A DNA stretch of 32,985 bases from CAZMVU01 sp964569295 (GTDB taxonomy: Bacteria > Hydrogenedentota > Hydrogenedentia > Hydrogenedentales > JAGMZX01): assembly GCA_964569295.1 (NCBI GenBank), contig CAZMVU010000030.1, forward strand, positions 1 through 32,985, written 5' to 3'. A model generated the notes under the pieces. The model was not told the origin of the DNA. It made no database searches and worked only from the letters and a program-made list of their open reading frames with translations. Shown piece by piece: positions 29,653 to 32,985 of this stretch (position 1 is its first letter; every line of letters begins with the position of its first letter). The position numbers and the translations under genes were made by a program.

Positions 29653-31774
29653 TCACGCCGCATCCACTTCCGAGGCGGTGTCTTCAGGTTCCGCTGTCGC
29701 TTCTTCCGCCGCTTCTTCCGCCGCTTCTTCCGCCGCTTCTTCCGCCGCTTCTTCCGCCGCTTCTNNNNNNNNNNNNNNNNNNNNNNNNNNNNNNNNNNNN
29801 NNNNNNNNNNNNNNNNNNNNNNNNNNNNNNNNNNNNNNNNNNNNNNNNNNNNNNNNNNNNNNNNTCTTCCGCCGCTTCTTCCGCCGCTTCTTCCGCCGCT
29901 TCTTCCGCCGCTTCTTCCGTGGCTTCTTCCGTGGCTTCTTCCGTGGCTTCTTCCGTGGCTTCTTTCTCCGGTGGCGCGGGGTGGCCAATGGGGTACAGTC
30001 CGGGGATCGGCATGGGCAAGGTGCCGCCGGCTTCCGCTTCGCCGAAGAGTACCTTCGTGGCGGCGGCGCAATTGATGGGCGCGGGGCCATGTGCCGCGAT
30101 AAACGTTGTGGCGCTGGGAAACAGCATGAGCTCGCTCGGAAGTCCCAGCCCGACAACGATGGTCGGTTTGCCGAGTTCGAGCATCTGCCGGATGAATGCC
30201 ACCTGTGCCGGCGCCTGGTGGGCCAGGGCCTGTCCGAGGACAATGCAGCCGGCGTTTTTCGCGGCATCGAGCGCCTGGTGAACCTGCGCGTTCGTGGGCA
30301 TGGAATCGACGAACACCGTCCTCGCCGCCGGTACACGCTCGCGCACATAGTGGGAGAGCGGGTAACCCGACGGTATTGCGGCCCCGCTTTTGCCGGCCCG
30401 CACAAGGCTGCTGGGCGGACATACCACGAGCAGCTCTTTGCCCATGTCCTTATCGAGCGGGAGTAAACCCGCCGAGTCCCGCACCACGACGACGCCATGA
30501 AGCGCGGCCGCTTCGTTTTCCTCTGTGAGGGCGGGATTATCCAGCCGCGCGGCCACAGCCTCCGGCGTATTGTCCGCCGGCGTTTCGGCCAGCGGATAGG
30601 CCTGCTTCGCGGCGAGAATGCGCTGCACCGACGCATCGATACGCGCCTCGTCGATCCGGTGTGTGCGCACCGCACTCGCCACGGCGCCGATCCGCTCCTG
30701 GAGATCGTCTATGCTGCGGCCCACCTGAAGAATGACGTCGCAACCGGCGAGTATCGCCTGCACGGTGGCCTCGCCGGGACCGCTTGTTGCCTGGGCGATG
30801 GCGCCCATGCTCATCGAGTCCGAGACAATGAGCCCGTCATATCCGAGGTCGTCGCGCAACACTCCGAGAGCAGCCGGTGAAAGAGTCACGGGCTTTTCCG
30901 CGTCCCAGGCCGACACCACCGCATGGGCCGTCATGATGGCGGGCGTGCCGGCGTCGATGACGGCCCGCCAGTGGGCGCGGGCATCCCCCGAGAGCGCGTC
31001 CTTATCGAGCGTGATATGCGGCAAGGCCGCATGCGGGTCCTCCTCATAGGTAATAATCCCCGGAAAATGCTTTGCCGTGGCCAGTACACCCGCATCGTTC
31101 AACCCGCGCACGGCCGCTGCGCCCAGGGCGGCATTGCGTGCGGTGTCCGCGCCAAAACTACGCATCACGTAATCGGGGTTTGCCCGGGCGCTTATGACGT
31201 CGATGGCCGGGGCGCAGTTGAGGTTCGCACCGCACGCACGCATAGCGCCGCCCAGGGCCTCGTAAGCAGCATAAGCATCGTCCGTACGGCCCGAGGCGCC
31301 CAAGGCCATGTTGCCGGGGGTTGGCGTGGCGCCGAACATGTAGTGGATGGGTGCGCCCAGGCCGCCTTCCTGGTCCAGCGCGATAAAGAGCGGAATGCCG
31401 TGCGGACTGTTCACGGCCGCTTCCTGAAGGGTGTGGGCCAGGCTGGCGCAATTCTCGGGGAACATGAAGTTCTCGCCCACTTGCAGGAACACCCCGCCCA
31501 GGCAATCATCGGTTATCAGTCGTTCCATGGGCGCACCGAGTTCATCGCCGGGAAACCCGATGATGTGCATCTGCGAGATCTTCTGCTCGAGCGTCAGCCC
31601 CGCGATAACCGCACCCGGCCCGGGATCGGACGGCGGGGCGGTTTTCGAGCCGGATTCGGAATCCGTGGTATCGGCGGCGGCTTCGGTGTCCGTATCGGGC
31701 GCGGCCGATTCCTGCGCGCCGGATGCAACAGCGAGGACGGCCGCCAGCAATGTGATGACAAGGCTACGCAGCAC
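29653..31774 (-). CDS. Exported NagZ-like glycoside hydrolase family 3 with acidic repeat tail (contains assembly gap)
   Basis: A beta-N-acetylhexosaminidase-type GH3 enzyme. GTG 31774 follows AGGAG; the signal peptide (MLRSLVITLLAAVLAVASG) marks export, whereas Gram-negative NagZ is usually cytoplasmic. The catalytic barrel keeps FIALDQEGG, NLNCAPAIDV, the KHFPG motif (about 234) with the D-P-H dyad of NagZ-type enzymes (EDPHAALP, about 246), and the nucleophile in VSDSMSMGAI (about 315). A GH3 C-terminal domain follows (LLVVCPPSSL, VVGLGLPSELMLFP). The tail is EEAT then EEAA repeats, interrupted by 100 N. After the gap the EEAA frame continues to a stop at 29653 only if the true gap is a multiple of three. 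It starts 3 bp after the upstream gene's stop. Confidence 0.85.
29698..29964 (-). repeat. 12-bp tandem repeat encoding EEAA/EEAT
   Basis: Units of the form GCTTCTTCCGCC (+ strand) encode Glu-Glu-Ala-Ala in the GH3 tail. The four units nearest the catalytic domain carry GTGGCTTCTTCC (Glu-Glu-Ala-Thr). Units on both sides of the N run are the same type, so the assembly broke inside the array and the copy number is unknown. Confidence 0.9.
29765..29864. other. Assembly gap of 100 N
   Basis: Exactly 100 N sit inside the 12-bp tandem repeat. The two flanks read EEAA repeats in frames offset by one base, so 100 is a placeholder and not a measured length; a length divisible by three would restore the frame. 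Confidence 0.98.
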
Positions 31775-31777
31775 AGG

Positions 31778-32794
31778 CTACTCCTCCGGGTTCTGGGTTT
31801 CCCGCAGCATGCGGATGAGCTTCTCGCCGACATTGCGGGCGGTGAAACGTGCGGTTATCGCATTGTCTTCGCCCGTAATGTCGCTATCGAGCACGACGCC
31901 CTCCTCGAGCAGGGCGCGGTACAACTGGTCACGGGCGTACATGAGCAAAAAGCGCAGGTCTTCCGCTGCCCGCGCATTCCGCGTGGTGCATTCGATCACC
32001 ACTTCGACAGCTACGGCGGTTGGATCGAGCGCGTTTGCCGGCAGGCTCGGGTGAACGAGGTCCACGGTGACACGCAAGGTGCGCCCGCGCAGGAACACGC
32101 TGTCATACTGGCGTTTCGAGAGCGGGGGCGGCGAGATGGGCGCCAGCGTCTTGTCCTGTGCGGGAGACCCCATTGCCGGTGCGGCCTCCGGCGCGAAGAA
32201 GAAGGGCTCGAGCGCCAGGTAGGCGCCGCCCCCCCGGTTGTCCACCACCAATTCGAGCAGATGCCCGCCTTCCAACGCGAGCCGCTCGCGGGGCGCTTCG
32301 GGCCACACCTTGCGTACCTGTTGGCGTGTGGTTTTGCGCGTCGGCCACGAAGAACGCACCACGAACACCCCGTTCTGTTCTTTCGACGCTACGATGTCCT
32401 CCTGGGCCGGACTCACGCGCCAGTTGGCCGGTTCCACCGCCGACCAGTCGAGCAGCCCCGCCAGACGCCGCAGGCTCAACGCCAGAATCTGCCGGCTCGT
32501 TTGCGCACCGGAGTCAAGCATGACGGCGAGACTGGCCTCGTGTGGCATGAAGGCCTGGACAAATTGCCGGGCCCCGGGGTTCTGCGCGAAAGCCTCGGAT
32601 ACAACAGCCAGCACCGCCGCCCGATTCGGGTCGGCGCGGGCCAGGACCATCGGCTCGCCGCCAATGTACGACACCGTGTCCACCCGGGCCGCCGCCTGGA
32701 TGAAGTCGAACTCGTAAGCGATGTACACAAGGAATCCCGCCACCAGCATGCACAGCACCAACACGCCCACGCAGCCGATCAAACAGCCTCGCAT
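31778..32794 (-). CDS. Membrane-anchored protein of unknown function
   Basis: A 338-residue protein with an N-terminal transmembrane helix (MRGCLIGCVGVLVLCMLVAGFLVYIA) and a soluble, probably periplasmic remainder. I recognise no family. Visible features are a long helical first half (AVVSEAFAQNPGARQFVQAF, SRQILALSLRRLAGLLDWSAVE), a strand-rich middle (NGVFVVRSSWPTR, LLELVVDNRGGGAYLALEPFFF), and a helical end (AAEDLRFLLMYARDQLYRALL). The stop is followed after 3 bp by the GTG of the GH3 gene, whose ribosome site overlaps this gene's last codons, so they form one operon. A role with the exported glycosidases is possible but only from context. No promoter could be assigned in the 191 bases to the window end. 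Confidence 0.8.
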   Translation of the reverse strand: MRGCLIGCVGVLVLCMLVAGFLVYIAYEFDFIQAAARVDTVSYIGGEPMVLARADPNRAAVLAVVSEAFAQNPGARQFVQAFMPHEASLAVMLDSGAQTSRQILALSLRRLAGLLDWSAVEPANWRVSPAQEDIVASKEQNGVFVVRSSWPTRKTTRQQVRKVWPEAPRERLALEGGHLLELVVDNRGGGAYLALEPFFFAPEAAPAMGSPAQDKTLAPISPPPLSKRQYDSVFLRGRTLRVTVDLVHPSLPANALDPTAVAVEVVIECTTRNARAAEDLRFLLMYARDQLYRALLEEGVVLDSDITGEDNAITARFTARNVGEKLIRMLRETQNPEE

Positions 32795-32985
32795 GACAGA
32801 TCATTCTCCCGGGTTGGATCGCGTGATTTGCTTACCGCCACTCTAGCGCACAGGCTGGCAAAGCCGCAACCACCTCGAGGACTACTGGAAAGCTTCGTGC
32901 CTTCCGCGCAGGGAAAAGCACTCAAAAACATAATTCTTTAGGGTGCAGTTCTTCTACTACCGATGTTTTGGTTCCTTCGTGCCAG

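Noticed and set aside
30923..32941. 672-codon plus frame opposite the GH3 and unknown membrane genes
   Set aside because: Antisense to an obvious GH3 enzyme; the composition (His, Arg, Gly) is typical of GC-rich shadows.

Overview
The window looks like a piece of a high-GC, Gram-negative, uncultured bacterium. It encodes an LptD-type outer-membrane protein, Tat- and Sec-exported hydrolases, a zinc-type HemB and a DXP-pathway gene. A run of exactly 100 N inside a tandem repeat suggests a metagenome or draft scaffold. The mix of a sulfatase-fold enzyme, a GHL10-type glycosidase, carboxypeptidase-regulatory repeats and many palindromic repeats is reminiscent of Hydrogenedentota or Planctomycetes-like lineages. 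That placement is inference; no rRNA or tRNA gene is visible to confirm it.

Left part (1-8306, all + strand): a membrane-anchored unknown protein, a YvyF-like double zinc-ribbon protein, a 54-residue membrane microprotein, then a tightly packed envelope/housekeeping run: N-acetylmuramoyl-L-alanine amidase, GerMN-domain protein, glutamate racemase (murI), divergent polysaccharide deacetylase (YibQ type), tsaD and hemB. Several junctions are ATGA overlaps. Amidase, GerMN protein, MurI and YibQ-type deacetylase together point to peptidoglycan synthesis and remodelling.

Middle (8331-19531): a Tat-exported sulfatase-fold enzyme with threonine where the formylglycine cysteine should be; two weakly supported unknown ORFs; a secreted protein of regulatory-like repeats ending in a redoxin fold without CXXC; a PfkB kinase; a tiny acidic secreted protein; and a 1232-residue LptD with a beta-propeller and proline-rich linker fused in front. 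The LptD gene overlaps an M20 amidohydrolase, which overlaps a DUF423 membrane protein.

Repeat island and right part (19532-32985): about 740 bp without a credible gene holds at least four kinds of short repeat, including a long near-perfect hairpin, two ATTCCC-N8-GGGAAT palindromes and a series of hairpins with a shared CT-TTC-AG apex. It precedes a voltage-sensor protein without a pore. Then come dxs and a cyclic-nucleotide-binding protein (- strand), an acyl-CoA-ligase-like protein with several catalytic motifs eroded, MgtE (+), and a - strand cluster: unknown membrane protein, exported NagZ-like GH3 with a variable acidic tail, and a GHL10-like glycosidase whose N-terminus reads through a hairpin repeat.

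The observations most worth following are the propeller-LptD fusion, the pore-less voltage sensor beside the repeat island, the eroded acyl-CoA ligase, the covarying two-hairpin repeat (two full copies plus one half copy), and the exported NagZ/GHL10 pair.
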